64,000 nucleotides of DNA, taken from NCBI GenBank assembly GCA_905183005.1, contig CAJJDO010000074.1, forward strand, positions 62,001 through 126,000, written 5' to 3'. Source of the stretch: Paramecium pentaurelia. Its lineage: Eukaryota; Ciliophora; Oligohymenophorea; Peniculida; Parameciidae. The translations under genes and the position numbers were made by a program. Shown piece by piece: positions 11,372 to 23,470 of this stretch (its first letter is position 1; each line of letters begins with the position of its first letter). Below the pieces are notes generated by a model, which ran no database searches, was not told the DNA's origin, and saw nothing but the letters and a program-made list of their open reading frames with translations.

Positions 11372-13326
11372 ATGCTATCAAATTATTGCAAACAATGTGG
11401 CAATCGTCATGAAGATCAGGAATGTGCAGTAAACTCAACTGTGATTGAATGGAAATACGAAGGCGATGTTGTAACACTATATGGCTCATGGAGTCACTTC
11501 CAAGTTGGATATCCAATGATGAAATCCAAGCAACCTCCTTAGTACTTTCTTTTATGCCATTGTAGTTTCTTATAAGCTGAAATTAATCCCCCTTTACCTC
11601 CAGGTTACCATTAATATAAGTTCAATGTTGATGGAGTTTGGAAACATGATCCCAATGCAGATGTAATTTACAATAATTTCGGGACTTATAATAATTGGGT
11701 ATTAAGAAACCACTATAAATATAGTTAGAAGTCGTACCAAGGAAGTTGATTCAAGTGGATAGTTCTGATGATCAAGAACCCAACATGGATGAAGATGTTC
11801 AGTTTAGATAAAACTATAAAGTAAAGAGACTCTTATCAATCTTAGTAAGACTTAATGAAAGTTAAAGTACGTACATATTTGGACTGGAATGAGATGTTTG
11901 TGATGGGCTCTTGGGATGAATGGAAACAACCAATTAAATTGAATAGGAAATTTTTAGGTTTTGCAAAGAAATACATCAATTATGCATATTTGCATCTTAC
12001 TCCTGGTTCATATCAATATAAGTTTCTAATTGCAGGATAATACGTCTTTGATGAAACTCTACCTACAGTTGCTAATAATTTCTCATCCAAAAATAACATT
12101 CTTCATGTCAATAGAAAATAATTGCATTATCATCCCCAAAACTATGATAATGTCTATTTTACTCAATATCAGATCTAAAAGAAATATGAAAGAATTCATG
12201 GCTTGACAATGACAGGTATAGGAAATGAGTTCTACATTTTTGGTGGTCGAGGAACAGGCCATAATTTTAAAAATGATCTTCATATCCTTAATCCAAGAAC
12301 AAAGGAACTCAGAGTGGTCGAGGATACAAAAGGACCAATTCCTGATCCAAGAGCATTCCATAAGTACATTATTCAAATTTATCTAGTGCAATTAAATATG
12401 GGAATAAAATAATCTATTATGGTGGACTTAATTCAGACAAAGTCTTTAATGATTACTATGTTTACAACACAACTTCCAAAACTTGGATTTAAAGCAAACC
12501 TAAAGGTTAATTACCATCTCCAAGAGAAAAAGCCTCTTTGACTTTGCTACCAAATTACCAATCATTAATTTACTTCGGTGGTTACTATTGTAGCCATGAT
12601 CTTGAAGTATAAAAGACCTATAATGACATCTATTGTTTAGATCTAACCACAATGATGTGGACTCAGTATTTATTCTAATCTAAATATAGTTATGATCTAG
12701 ATGAGTATGCACTCAAACCTCCCCCAAGATCTGCCCATTCTGCTACCCAAATCAAAGACAAACTCTATATTTTTGGAGGCCAATTGCTTCCTGAAGGACA
12801 TTATACACCTAATTTTAATGATTTGTGGATTTTGGATTTTTCCAAAGAAGCTAGTTGGGCTAATTTGACTCCTGTTATGAAAGGTGAACCACCTTCACCA
12901 AGGCATGGACATTTAGGAAGTGCTTTGGCTGGCCATTTATTTATCTATGGTGGAAGAGGTGAACATTCAAATGACATTCTCGGGGATCTCTATCATTTCA
13001 ATCCAGAAACCTTGGTTTGGTAATAGTTTTCAATTATAATATTAGGACTAAACCTAAAATACATGGCACTATTCCCATTCCAAGATGTTATTGTGCTGCC
13101 GATACCATGGGAAGTGGTAATGAATTATGGATTATAGGAGGACATAAGGGAAACATGATTTTCAATCAATAGTAATAATTTAATTTTTAATAATTATAGA
13201 AGTCAAACTCATGTTTATGTCATGTCATTTGAAGAAAAGGATGATGATGACATCTTTGGATCTCCTAAAGTTGTAAGTAGAAAACCTGAATTTGTAATGG
13301 ATATCGTTAAAGCAATAACTAAATGA
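11372..13326 (+). CDS. Two CBM48/AMPK-beta-type glycogen-binding domains plus Kelch propeller
   Basis: 608 residues, five introns (26, 25, 23, 26, 28 nt). A short Cys pair (NYCKQCGNR) opens the protein. The first CBM48 domain includes LYGSWSHF and LPPGYHQYKFNVDGVWKHDP, nearly the AMPK-beta carbohydrate pocket sequence. The second has FVMGSWDEWKQPIKL and LTPGSYQYKFLIAG. Then come about six Kelch blades with paired glycines: FYIFGGRG, IIYYGGLN, LIYFGGYY, LYIFGGQL, LFIYGGRG, LWIIGGHK. Likely a glycogen-associated adaptor; no enzyme domain is present. It is convergent with the SPT2-like gene, 93 bp apart. Confidence 0.9.
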
Positions 13327-13419
13327 ACAATTTTTTATTATATTTATCATTGCTTAAAAATAGGTATTCTATTAATGTATTATTTATATGATAAAAATAT
13401 TGTTTAAGATTATTATGTA

Positions 13420-14695
13420 TCAATCTTTCTTTTAATTTTCCTATTTACTTTTCATTTCCAATAACTTTTTCTTTTATTTCTTTTCTTTTTTTATTTCCTT
13501 CTTTATATATTTCTCTTCTCTATAATCATCTATTATTCCCAATACTCTAGATTTTTTTTCTTCCCTTTACATTACATCAAAACCAGCCTCTTCAATGTCA
13601 TCATCCATATCACCCTATTTTCTTCCTTCTTTTTTTCTACTTTTATGAACTTAACATATACCTTTACAATTTTTTTAATTCTGTGACTATTTCTTATGGA
13701 TCAATTTCAACATCTACACTTTCTGAATCATTAATAAAAGAATCATCAAGATCATAATCATCATTAACATGATTCATTTGTTTAATGTTTTTTTAAATAC
13801 TTAAATCTTTGATTTAAGGTTTAATTGAAAAAGGTTTTGAAATTTTATTCTATAATTCTTTGATTTTATCCTTATTGATAGATTAATTAGTTTATTAATT
13901 TTTTATTTCTTTTGATTTTGTTTGCTCTTATTTTTATTTATCTTTATTTTTATTCTTTTTAGTATTTTTATTAGATGAACTTAATAACAATTACATAAGC
14001 TTTTCATCTCCAAGACTTTTTTTAAGTTATTATTTCTATTATAATTAATTTACTTATCCTTCAACTTAAGGCAATACTTTTTTTGATTCATCAACAACAT
14101 CCTTCTTTATAGAAATTTGCTTGTCATTATTTTGTTGATTCTTCTTTTATATAATAATCTCATTCTATTACTCTTGTAATTCATCATCATCTTTCTAAAT
14201 TACTTTTTTTTCTTTAATTATTGGCTTGTGTATTTTTAATGGCTCATAAGAAGAATCCTTTTCTTCTTTTTATTTAGTTACTTATTATGTAGAATTTGAA
14301 GTATTGGTTTTAATTTGCTTCTAAATTTTGTCATATTTAGCTATTTCTTATTTAGAATTATGTTTTTCAGGAACCTTATGTTTAACAATAAGTTCTTTTA
14401 TTTACTTTTTCTATTCATCATGTTTCTTTGTTATGACATTATTATTATGTTTATTTTTATTGGGATCTTTTATCTTTAATTCTGGAATACTTTATTACTA
14501 AACTTTATGATGTGTATTAGATTTCAAAGTTTTATCTATTTTTGTTTTTGGTTCAAGTAATGCTTATAATTTACAAAAATCTTTTTATCTTTCTTCATTA
14601 TTAGACTTAGAAGTGCTCTAAATTTTATTCTATGTTGACTTATTTAATGAAGAATCACCTTATGTTGACTTACTAATTTTTTGGATCTCTATCAT
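13420..14695 (-). CDS. SPT2-like histone chaperone
   Basis: 416 residues, one 25-nt intron near the C-terminus. Most of the protein is Lys/Gln/Asn-rich and disordered. The C-terminal block DDDIEEAGFDVMQREEKKS, then RVLGIIDDYREEKYI and a Lys-rich tail, matches the SPT2 domain pattern (acidic patch, EAGFD/ASFDEI, EEE+RSARIG). SPT2 binds H3-H4 during transcription. The N-terminus is too low in complexity to add evidence. Its ATG is 21 bp from that of YJU2 on the opposite strand. Confidence 0.65.
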
Positions 14696-14716
14696 GAATA
14701 TTAATATTAATATTTA
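14696..14716. promoter_or_regulatory. 21-bp bidirectional promoter with perfect palindrome
   Basis: Only 21 bp separate the two divergent start codons. Within them, 14697-14714 (aatattaatattaatatt) is a perfect 18-bp palindrome. Transcription of both genes must start inside this element or inside the opposite coding sequence. Confidence 0.6.
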
Positions 14717-15635
14717 ATGGCAGAAAGAAAAGTTCTAGTTAAATATTATCCACCTGATTTTGATCCAAAATTACTACCAAATAATCATCGTCCAAAAGGA
14801 AAATAAGATAATGTTCGAAATATGCTTCCAATGACTGTAAAATGCAATCATTGTGGTAATTATCTCTATATTGGCACTAAATTCAATATGAGAAAAGAAA
14901 CTGTGTGGACTGAGAACTATCTAGGTATTTTAATTCATAGATTCTATTTTAAATGCACGTACTTAATCATATTTATTTATTAGTTATTGTTATGCTGAAA
15001 TTACTTTTAAAACTGATCCTCGAAATCATGATTATATAGTTGAAGGAGGAGGAACCAGAAATTATGATCCATATAGAGATGCCAAAGCAGCTGAAGAAGT
15101 TCTTAAATAAATGAGAGCCAATGAAGAATAAGGAGATTCTATGAAATTCTTAGAAAATAAAACTCATGATTCAAAAAAAGAGATGGACATCTTAGATGCT
15201 ATTGATGATACTCATTAACTTAATAGAAGATAAACATAATTTACACCTGACATGTTGCTTAAATAATTGTTTTATGATTTAGATGCTTTAGAATTATAAG
15301 AAGAATGGGAAAAATAAAAAGGATTTAAAGAATAATTTAAAGTTAAAAGATTGTCTGATGCAAATGAAAAAGAGTAATATATTAATATATTAATAATTAG
15401 GGATAAAACTATGCATAGTGTTACTCAACATTTAAAATAAGTAGTAGTTTAATAATAAACAAAATAAATTTAATAATAAGTGAAACCAAAGTTTATCAAA
15501 AAGTAAATATGTTGTGAAAAGGATGGAGAGAAAGTTGGTTTCATCAATAAAGAAGAAGAAAAAGATGAATTAAATATTAAATAAGAAACTCAAAATAAGA
15601 TTATATCATTAGTAGATGATGATTATTAAGATTGA
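14717..15635 (+). CDS. YJU2/CCDC94 splicing factor
   Basis: 297 residues, one 25-nt intron. The start MAERKVLVKYYPPDFDP matches the YJU2 family start. Zinc-binding Cys pairs are KCNHCGNYLY and KCTYCYAE, followed by the hallmark EITFKTDPRNHDYIVEGG. The rest is a charged helical tail. YJU2 joins the NineTeen complex to the catalytic spliceosome and promotes the first step of splicing. In this intron-dense genome it should be essential. Expressed divergently from the SPT2-like gene. Confidence 0.93.
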
Positions 15636-15932
15636 ATTCAATTTTATAATACATCTATATTATTTAAAAATTCTAAATATTTTTATTATTTTATAGAAAT
15701 GTATAGTATTTTAGTTATCTTAAATCGACATAACATAATTAATCTCTTAAAATTGATATATTCAAATGGTTAAATTTTAATTATAAAAAAATATAATAGT
15801 AATGAATTCTAAAGAAATGAAGTACTTTAAGATATTTAAAAATTGTGCTAGTCTAATTATAGTCTATTGTAAATTCTATGCATTAAAGCATATAATTAAA
15901 TATAGATTATCATCATTTAATTATTAGTATAA
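15636..15932. other. Intergenic, with possible upstream exon
   Basis: 297 bp. An open frame from ATG at 15766 continues to a TGA at 15937 and could be joined to the next gene by a 20-nt intron near 15870. Otherwise nothing seen. Confidence 0.35.
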
Positions 15933-16401
15933 ATGATCAAAAAACGTATGCTTAATTTTCAATATATATCCATTTATGATAAGAAAAAGAGAACTTATAA
16001 AACTTAGCTTAGTTCACGATAAAGAATCATATAGATTCAAGGAATAAATGTTTTTATTCTTTAGATTCTGAATAAAAGAATGATGTACAAATTACTTTAC
16101 AATATCAAATTGCAAAATAGAGCTTGTCTTCACATGTATATCATTCAAGTTTATTATTGTTCAATTCTTGGACATCTCTATAAAGAACTAATTAGCATTA
16201 AGGTTTGATAAAGATTTTGAAGAATGTTTTTGATTAAAAGTTTTATGTATTATAATCAGTCGAAAACAAGGTTCATGCCACCAAGTGGATTTCCCTTATA
16301 ATCATTGGTTTCAATCAAGAGAATTAAGGAATTCTTCTAAATCTTATGTGTCATCAACATGGCACTCCATTCCCAAGAAGTTCTTTATCATGGGATTTTG
16401 A
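15933..16401 (+). CDS. Unknown small protein
   Basis: 141 residues from ATG 15933 using introns of 23 and 20 nt. It begins MIKKRMLNFQYISIYDKKK and ends VSSTWHSIPKKFFIMGF. The frame is open upstream without a Met, so the true start may be at 15766 through an extra intron. No family recognised, no membrane segment. The second intron (20 nt) is at the short end for this genome, so the middle is less sure than the ends. Confidence 0.45.
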
Positions 16402-16796
16402 GCTTCAGCTCTTAAAGTTTCTATAAAACTAAGATCTTCATCAGCAGAACAATCTGATCTTGTGTTCTCCATTCTTTATAGAATTGGTTAAGATATGGTT
16501 ATTGGTTTGATAAGTCTTTGCATATATATATAATAAATAAATAATAAAGTTTAAACTTTGTGATGCACTTATTCATTAAATTATTATAAGATATTGAATA
16601 ATCATATAAAGAGTGGTTATAAAACTATACTTTTACCTTAGATTTTTAAGTTCCCTCTAAAAAAAAAGAGGTAATTGTTATTATAAATAAATACTGAATC
16701 CAAAATTGGAATACAATATAAAAATGGATTGTAGATATGAAACATTTTTTTAAATAAATCATTATTTAATATTTTATTAATCTTCATTCTCATATT
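16402..16796. other. Intergenic between convergent units
   Basis: 395 bp of AT-rich sequence; no gene seen. Confidence 0.4.
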
Positions 16797-17640
16797 TCAT
16801 TCCTTCACTCTCTTCTATATATCTGACACTTCCTCATCAGTAGCTCTATCATTAAAGAATTCGTGTTCTAGCAACTTCTCTAAAAATATCCTTCCAACAA
16901 AATGACACTCTCTAAAAGAGATATTACCAAAATCTTGAATTATTTAAGAAGTTGTTGCCATAAGAAACCTTTGTATTTGTTCCGGAATAAATCATATTTT
17001 TTAATTATAGATTAATATCCACCATTAATCTTTTAAATTGAAATCATTTGTTTAAAATTGATGGAATCTCATAGCTATTAGAAACAATCTTACTCTCAAA
17101 GCTAAAATATCATACTAAAAAAAATTAATTTTCTCATTAATGTACAATTCTTCTGCAGCGTTATTCTCTAGTTCTTCCAAAAAATCTTAAATTTATTTTG
17201 TAACACTTACAAATTCAAAATCACGCAAATTTAGTTCATAATCAGCAACAATCAATATGTTTCCTGGTTTTATTTCACAATTAATAATCCCAGCAGTATG
17301 AATAGTCCTTAATATTTTAATTAAAAAAGTCAGAAAAAGTCTATTCTTAAAGTAATGGGAAAGGTCTATGATCTTTAAAAATGTTTCATATGAGATATAC
17401 TCCAAAAGAACACAAATATAATATACAAAATTTCCCTTAAAATGTTCCTAGATTATCAATGCATTTAAATATTTTTATTTCATTCTCTAAATAAAATGTA
17501 AAAATTCTAGGTATTTATGTTATGATCTTGTGATAGATTAGTGAAGACTATTAAAGCAAAAATTTCACTTGTCTTCTTATATATAGCGATATAGACTCTT
17601 ACATTATGTCCTTAACCTGGTGGATGGTTTCAGCTGTAAA
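16797..17640 (-). pseudogene. Decayed protein kinase
   Basis: Kinase-like segments lie in order but in different frames. They are GHNVRVYIAIYKKTSE (N-lobe beta strands), then [18 protein letters not shown] (hinge), then [14 protein letters not shown] in place of HRDLKPEN and RDFEF in place of DFG, then YDILALRVRLFL and HEFFNDRATDEEVSD. At least two breaks cannot be explained by GT-AG introns: between the N-lobe and hinge near 17480, and near 17010 where the YDLF segment is shifted. The altered catalytic residues suggest that a pseudokinase preceded the decay. It resembles the large CDPK/ULK-type Paramecium kinase families. Confidence 0.65.
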
Positions 17641-18442
17641 AAACTTTTAGAAATCTTGTTAATTGAGAACAAACGCTTTGTTATTCTATATTTAATCTAA
17701 TTTTTATGATAATCATTATTAAATTAAATATATTTCCATTCACTACTTTTCAAAGATATTATATTAAATTTCTATATTACTTGAAATTTATTAAAATATT
17801 TATACTATTATACTCCACATATTTACATTTACATATATAAATCATTAAGTCTTCTACACAATTTTACTCTATTTTTACATTACTGAATCATTCTATTTTA
17901 TGTAAATCATTTAGGTTCTGAATGATGGTTATAAGAATTTCTTAAGAAATTTAGTCAAATTATAAATTAATCTGTTATTAAAAACTGATCTTTGGCTATT
18001 CTTTTATTACTACAATAGCATAAAAACCATAAAATATAATATGAAATCCTACTCAATTGTTATATAAATTATAAAACACTTTTGAAATAAGCCTCTTTTA
18101 CACTTATTCTAAATTATATTCATACTTTTATACAGATATTTATAATTCAAGAATTGCCACAATAAGAATTTCGACAAAAACGGGTGATTAGATAATTATA
18201 TGATTTTATTAGCAGTATATGAACCTTTAATATTGATCCAAATAAAATATAAACTTAATAAAAAGATTATTTTAAATTCTCTCATTTTTAGAATGATTTA
18301 TTTAAGAAATTTAATCAGAAAATTAAAACGACAAATTTTTTTGAAATATATGAATAACTTAAATTTATAATATAATTATATTAAATTAAGTTAAATTATG
18401 TTAAGGATTAATATATGTATAGAAAGATGTTCAAGTTCAAAA
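17641..18442. other. Long intergenic region
   Basis: 802 bp, very AT-rich, no convincing coding frame, RNA gene or repeat. It may contain further remnants of the neighbouring kinase pseudogene. Confidence 0.4.
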
Positions 18443-19540
18443 TCAGTAAATTTTTAATGTGCTCAATCTTTATTTTGACACAGGATCAATTGATCCTTTT
18501 TTTGAGTCGACTTTACCCTTCCCCATTGGAGAATTTAAAGGTGATGCCAATGGCGATCTAAAAGGTGATCCATAGGCAACCCTCAAAGGGGAAACCATTG
18601 GTGAACCTTATTAAAGAATTTTAGTAGGAGATCTCATATTATCTTTAAATCCAGAAAAACATCTGCAAGTATTGATTGTAAGCCTGTTATTTCTCTGATA
18701 TCTTTAAATCCATGAACTGGAGAGTATTTCTGTAGCTGAAGGTCTTTTACTAGTATCTACTTCTAACATTAGCTTTATTAATTATTTGCATTCCTCACTA
18801 ATTCCATTTTTGATTAAAATTTATCCATTTTTTGGAAGATCATTGTGTAGCATTTCCTAGAATGTATAATAAGTAAAATACATAAAGTACTATTCCTAAA
18901 CTCCATATATCTAGTTTTTCATTTTAAAATCCTTTTTTAATAACTTCAGGTGGCATATATTCTATTGTTCCACATATTTAAGGTGTCACAAATCCCATTT
19001 AAAAAGATGTACTCCATGTAAAATCAGCCAATTTAATTTAGTCTTCTTTGGTTAATAGTAAGTTTGATAGCTAACATAAAGAGATTAACATACTTTAATA
19101 TCTCGATGAAGAATTTTATTAGAATGTAAATATTGTACAGCTTATACTATTTGAATAAAATATTTATAGGCTTTTTCCTCTCTTAATGGCCCACTTAATT
19201 GGATATTTGTAAATAAGCATCCTCTATTACAATATTCAAGCAACAGATAGAGATATTCATTATCTTCAAATGCATCATCCATTGAAACAATATTAGCATG
19301 AGACAATTTAGATTAAATGTTTATTTCATTTCTTAAATTTACTATATCAGTTGGACTGAGTGATTTTTTGTTTATCTTAAATAATGAAATATAATATTTT
19401 TTTACAATTTTTGCAGCAAATTGGCTTCCAGAATTTATAGCTTATGCTAATAATACTATACCATAAGCCCCTTTACCCAGAATTTTATCATAAATTATAT
19501 AAGTTGATTTATTTCCCTTTACTTAAAATTATTAAATCAT
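18443..19540 (-). CDS. Aurora-like protein kinase with DFT motif
   Basis: 349 residues, two introns (23 and 25 nt). Gly loop GKGAYGIVLLAQ, catalytic Lys in FAAKIVKK, HRDIKLSNLLL, then ADFTWST, CGTIEYMPPEVI and LDIWSLGIVLYEML. The WS after the DFx motif and CGTxxYxPPE are typical of Aurora kinases (ADFGWS, CGTLDYLPPE). Here Gly of DFG is Thr. The C-terminal tail has about six SP pairs (GSPMVSPL, GSPFRSPLASPLNSP), likely phosphorylation sites. Aurora enzymes act in mitosis and in ciliary disassembly; this tail may target it. Catalytic Asp residues are intact, so it may be active. Confidence 0.88.
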
Positions 19541-19795
19541 AATAATGAATTTAATCCTAATCTTTTAAGTTAAATAATAAAGCGGTTAATATTTGTGAAT
19601 TGTTTTATAAATTTGATAAATTTTTATTTGACAAAATATATTAATTTTGTCTTTTCATTTTTTTGTTAGGATCTTTATTGTGACAGTTATAACTGCAATT
19701 AAACTGTAAAAATTAAGAAATTTTAATAGAATTTTTTTTATTTATAATTTATTGTGGTTAAAATTGAGGTAAAAACTATATTTATTATTTATAAT

Positions 19796-21399
19796 TCAAC
19801 ATTAACTATTTGTCTATATAAAGGCATCCACTATCTTTTTAAGTAATTCATTTTAAAGTTCTAATTTCTTTATTTTAGGAGTTAAGTTTCCTGTTTCATA
19901 TTTAATTTTTAGTAAATGTTAATAATTTTACTAATTTTAATTATTTTCTTTCTTTAAATCATTATACATTATTTCTTATTTTTTTATATCTGCCATTAAA
20001 TTATATATTATTTAATGATACTATTCCTTTTCTGCCAAAAATTGTTCTTCAATTTATGCTATTTATACTGCATTTGTTTATATTCCATCAGTATTCTTTT
20101 CTTAATTTTGAATTTTTAAATGACTTTCCTAAAGTTCCTAAGCTAATAAATGTTATGAAGATTATGAATGAATTGAAAGAACTTTAGATCTAGTAGTTAT
20201 TTCAGATTAAAGTTTTTAATTTTGTAATTAAATATCATCAATTTCTTATTTAAGTTTTTAAATTTCTTAATCTTTTTATAAGGTAGTATCTTCTAATTTC
20301 TTTTCAACTAATGATTTTTAAATTTCTAATTTGACCACATCTTTTTATAATGTTTAAACTTATTAATTTAATTCTTTTAGTTTTTCTGAATATATAAATA
20401 ATCTGCTTTCTAAAGTTTAAATATTATTATAATTTTCTTTGTCTTAAAAGATATTATTTAATTATTTTTTAGCAAAAATCTTACGTAATTCTTCTAATTC
20501 TTGTTCTTATTCTTATATAACACTATGTTGTCTAATTTAATTAATTAAATATTTTTATTTACCTTTATAAATATTATAATAATTAACTATGATCTGGATT
20601 GCATTAATGTTATTCATTTATTTAATTTACAACTATTTATTATTCTGCATTAATTATATTTAATCGATCAATTTCTGCAATTAATTCTTCAATTTCTAAA
20701 ATTTATATTAATTATTTACATTTATTTAGTATTTTATTTTCTTCCTCCTTTGCAATTATAGATAATTTAAGGTTTTCCTCTGCTTTTTCAAATTATGGTA
20801 AAATTTACTCCAATTATTCTTTTGTCTATTTATACTTATCTTCAACATGTTCAATTATTTAAAGAAGTTCATATTTAGAAAAACTCAACTATATGATTTC
20901 ATTATCATTTAGATTTAATTCTTGAAACATCTAATATTAATCCTATTCATCAATTTATAGATTTAATTATTCAAGTTCTGGAATTTCCTTAGATATCTAT
21001 TAAATATATAGTTAGAAATACTAAAAATATGAACTTCAATAATTCATTTATACTATTTTCATCGAAATTTTTTAGAATATTAATCAACTTTTATAGTAAC
21101 TCGATAATAGATTAAATCTGCTGTCTTTAAAATATGTCACCTTTTAAATCAATTTTATTCATTGAAAAACTGCAAATAACATCTAAAACTTCACTTACAA
21201 AACCAAGCCAATTAGATTAATCTAATATTATAGGTTAATCTCTTTTTAATAATAATTAGAACCATGTGAAAAAACTTTTCTAATTCATCTATTTCGAACT
21301 AGAATTTTCAAATAATTATTATAATTATTATGAAAAATTCAATTTAATTATAATAGTATTATAATTGATAACTCTTATTTCTTATTTCTTGTAATTCAT
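19796..21399 (-). CDS. Long coiled-coil protein, unknown
   Basis: 515 residues if started at ATG 21399, with introns of 25 and 31 nt. The first 120 residues look globular and hydrophobic (FFTWFQLLLKRD, NWLGFVSEVLDVICSF). The rest is a continuous Glu/Gln/Lys/Leu-rich coiled coil to the stop. A Met at 21162 is in frame and gives 436 residues, but would discard the conserved-looking NWLGFVSEVLD stretch. The globular head plus coil layout resembles ciliary and kinetochore coiled-coil proteins, but I cannot name the family. Confidence 0.7.
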
Positions 21400-22213
21400 T
21401 ATAAGAAATTTAAGTTAACTCTTGAATTGATCCTACATATTTATTCATTAATTTTGTTAAAAAATAGATTTATAGATAGAATTTAATAACAAATTCAGTT
21501 GAATAATAGTTCAATATTCTATATTATAAATATTATTTCTTTATAAACTTGTAGACTTAAATCAAACAATTTTCATATCTTATTATTATTTTAGTTTTTG
21601 AATTCAATTTTCACAAGCTGGAAAGAATTAATAAGAAATATTTATATTAATTATATATCGTTTTAATGAATAAATTTATTTTTTTTAACAAAAATGATCT
21701 TCATTTGTCTTATAATTAAGATTTGTAAATCTTTTTTATCATATATATTTATTTTTATATATGTTGCTTTTTTTTAAGATTAGATTAATTAACTTAAATT
21801 TATCAAGAATAATTATTGATTTAGCTAACTTATAATATTTTAATTTAATCTATATAATAAAGAATTTCCGCAGAATTAAATACTAATCTATTCGCAAATA
21901 TGTACTTACAATTTAGAAGGATCTACTAAAGTGTAATATAAGACATCAAATGTATAAGATGATATGAAATTATTTATATTATATAATTTTATAAGGATAT
22001 AAGAAATCTATTATTTATATAAAAATTATTAAATAGCTATATAATATAACCACTCTCATTTTAAGCAACAATGATATTTGAATCCTTTGATTTCTTTATT
22101 AAATTTAGAAACAAAATTAAGTTTTATTGTATTAATTTAATTATTAATTTATTCATCATATAAGATAATTTATGATATGATTTAATATTTAATAGTTACA
22201 TCATATATGAAAT
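21400..22213. other. Long intergenic region
   Basis: 814 bp, AT-rich. A short minus-strand open frame near 21440 (MNKYVGSIQELT) overlaps the start of the coiled-coil gene in another frame and could be a further 5' exon. Nothing else seen. Confidence 0.35.
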
Positions 22214-23199
22214 TCATATTTGAATTGAATCTTTTGATTTTGCTTAAGATTTATCTAAAATTATAAGACAATCATCGTATTCTTAACCTTAAGCCTATAC
22301 TTATGGAATAAATCCAAATGCATAAGGAATTACCAAACATGGTGTCATTTATATGATTCCATAAAATACATTTAATATGTTTTATTTATCCTTTTCTATT
22401 GAATGTTCACAAGTCATTTTTTTGAATATTAGTATAGCAATTAAAATAAAGGAAATATATAATAATATAGTGATTAGCATTAACCATAGTACAATTTTAA
22501 TTTGTTTGGCTGTTTATAATAATTCTTTTGGTTCTATAATTGTAGCTCTTGGATTACATAAGGACATTTTAGCAAATGAATCATAAACACTAAAATTTAT
22601 TAATTTTATACGCTTTTGGATTCATAGTTTTAAACTATATGTATTAACTAACTCTTTAGAGTTTTTAGAGTAACTTAATTCCAAAATAAGCTGTAATTAT
22701 AGTTGATGAAAATTGTTACACAATAATTAAAATTATACTCAGATAATAATATCTATATAGATTAGAAATAAACTTACTTATCACATGAATCTTTGCTAGA
22801 CAAAATTAAGGCTAATACTTAAAATACACAAATTATTCCATAAAAAATAAATTGTAGAATCTTAAACATTTTGAAGCTTCTCAAAATAAGTGTTCCAGTC
22901 TTCACTTAATAGCATAGTTTTGCAAATAAAAATGAAATTGAAGTGAAAATAAGTATTTAAAAATAGAGGGTAATTATTTATATAGTATTATTTTCAGTCA
23001 CTGCATATTGAATAACATGTAAAAGAGATTATATTATGCATAAAATCATTGGATTTAATTCTTGAATACTTATTGAAGACTTCATCATTCTACTAAGAGC
23101 TTTAACAGCTATAAGTGTAATTATAATGGCATATCCAACTAAAATTGAATAACTTATGCATGATATATTTGATTATTAACATTAATTTATTAAATTCAT
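22214..23199 (-). CDS. Seven-transmembrane protein, receptor-like topology
   Basis: 312 residues, two introns (25 and 22 nt). N-terminus MNLINQCQQSNISCISYS is short and polar with an NIS glycosylation site. Seven hydrophobic helices follow: ILVGYAIIITLIAV, MILCIIQSLLHVIQYAV, IITLYFQILIFTSISFLF, ILQFIFYGIICVFQVL, SIILIIVQQFSSTIITAYF, IVLWLMLITILLYISFILI and ILNVFYGIIQMTPCLVIPY. Loops are short; the tail is charged. Topology is that of a GPCR-type protein, but no DRY or NPxxY motif is seen, so the family is unknown. Confidence 0.72.
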
Positions 23200-23470
23200 A
23201 ATATTAAAATTATAATCCTCTATTAAAAAATATAAAGTAGATCTCTATTCCTTTTTATGTTCTGAATATATTATCTAATTATGTTAAAATATCCATAAAA
23301 CTATTTTGAATCATACCTATCCATAAATTATTTAAAAAGATAATATTTGTGGTTATTTATTTTTTTTTAGTGAGGAATAAAGATAATAAATATGTTAATT
23401 AAGATTGAAAATCCTTTGAGAATTTATTTATTTGTTAAATTATTTATTAATATACTAGATAATATATATT

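Noticed and set aside
15766..15939. Separate small gene starting at 15766
   Set aside because: Lys/Ile-rich chance-like frame; more likely a 5' exon of the next gene if it is real.
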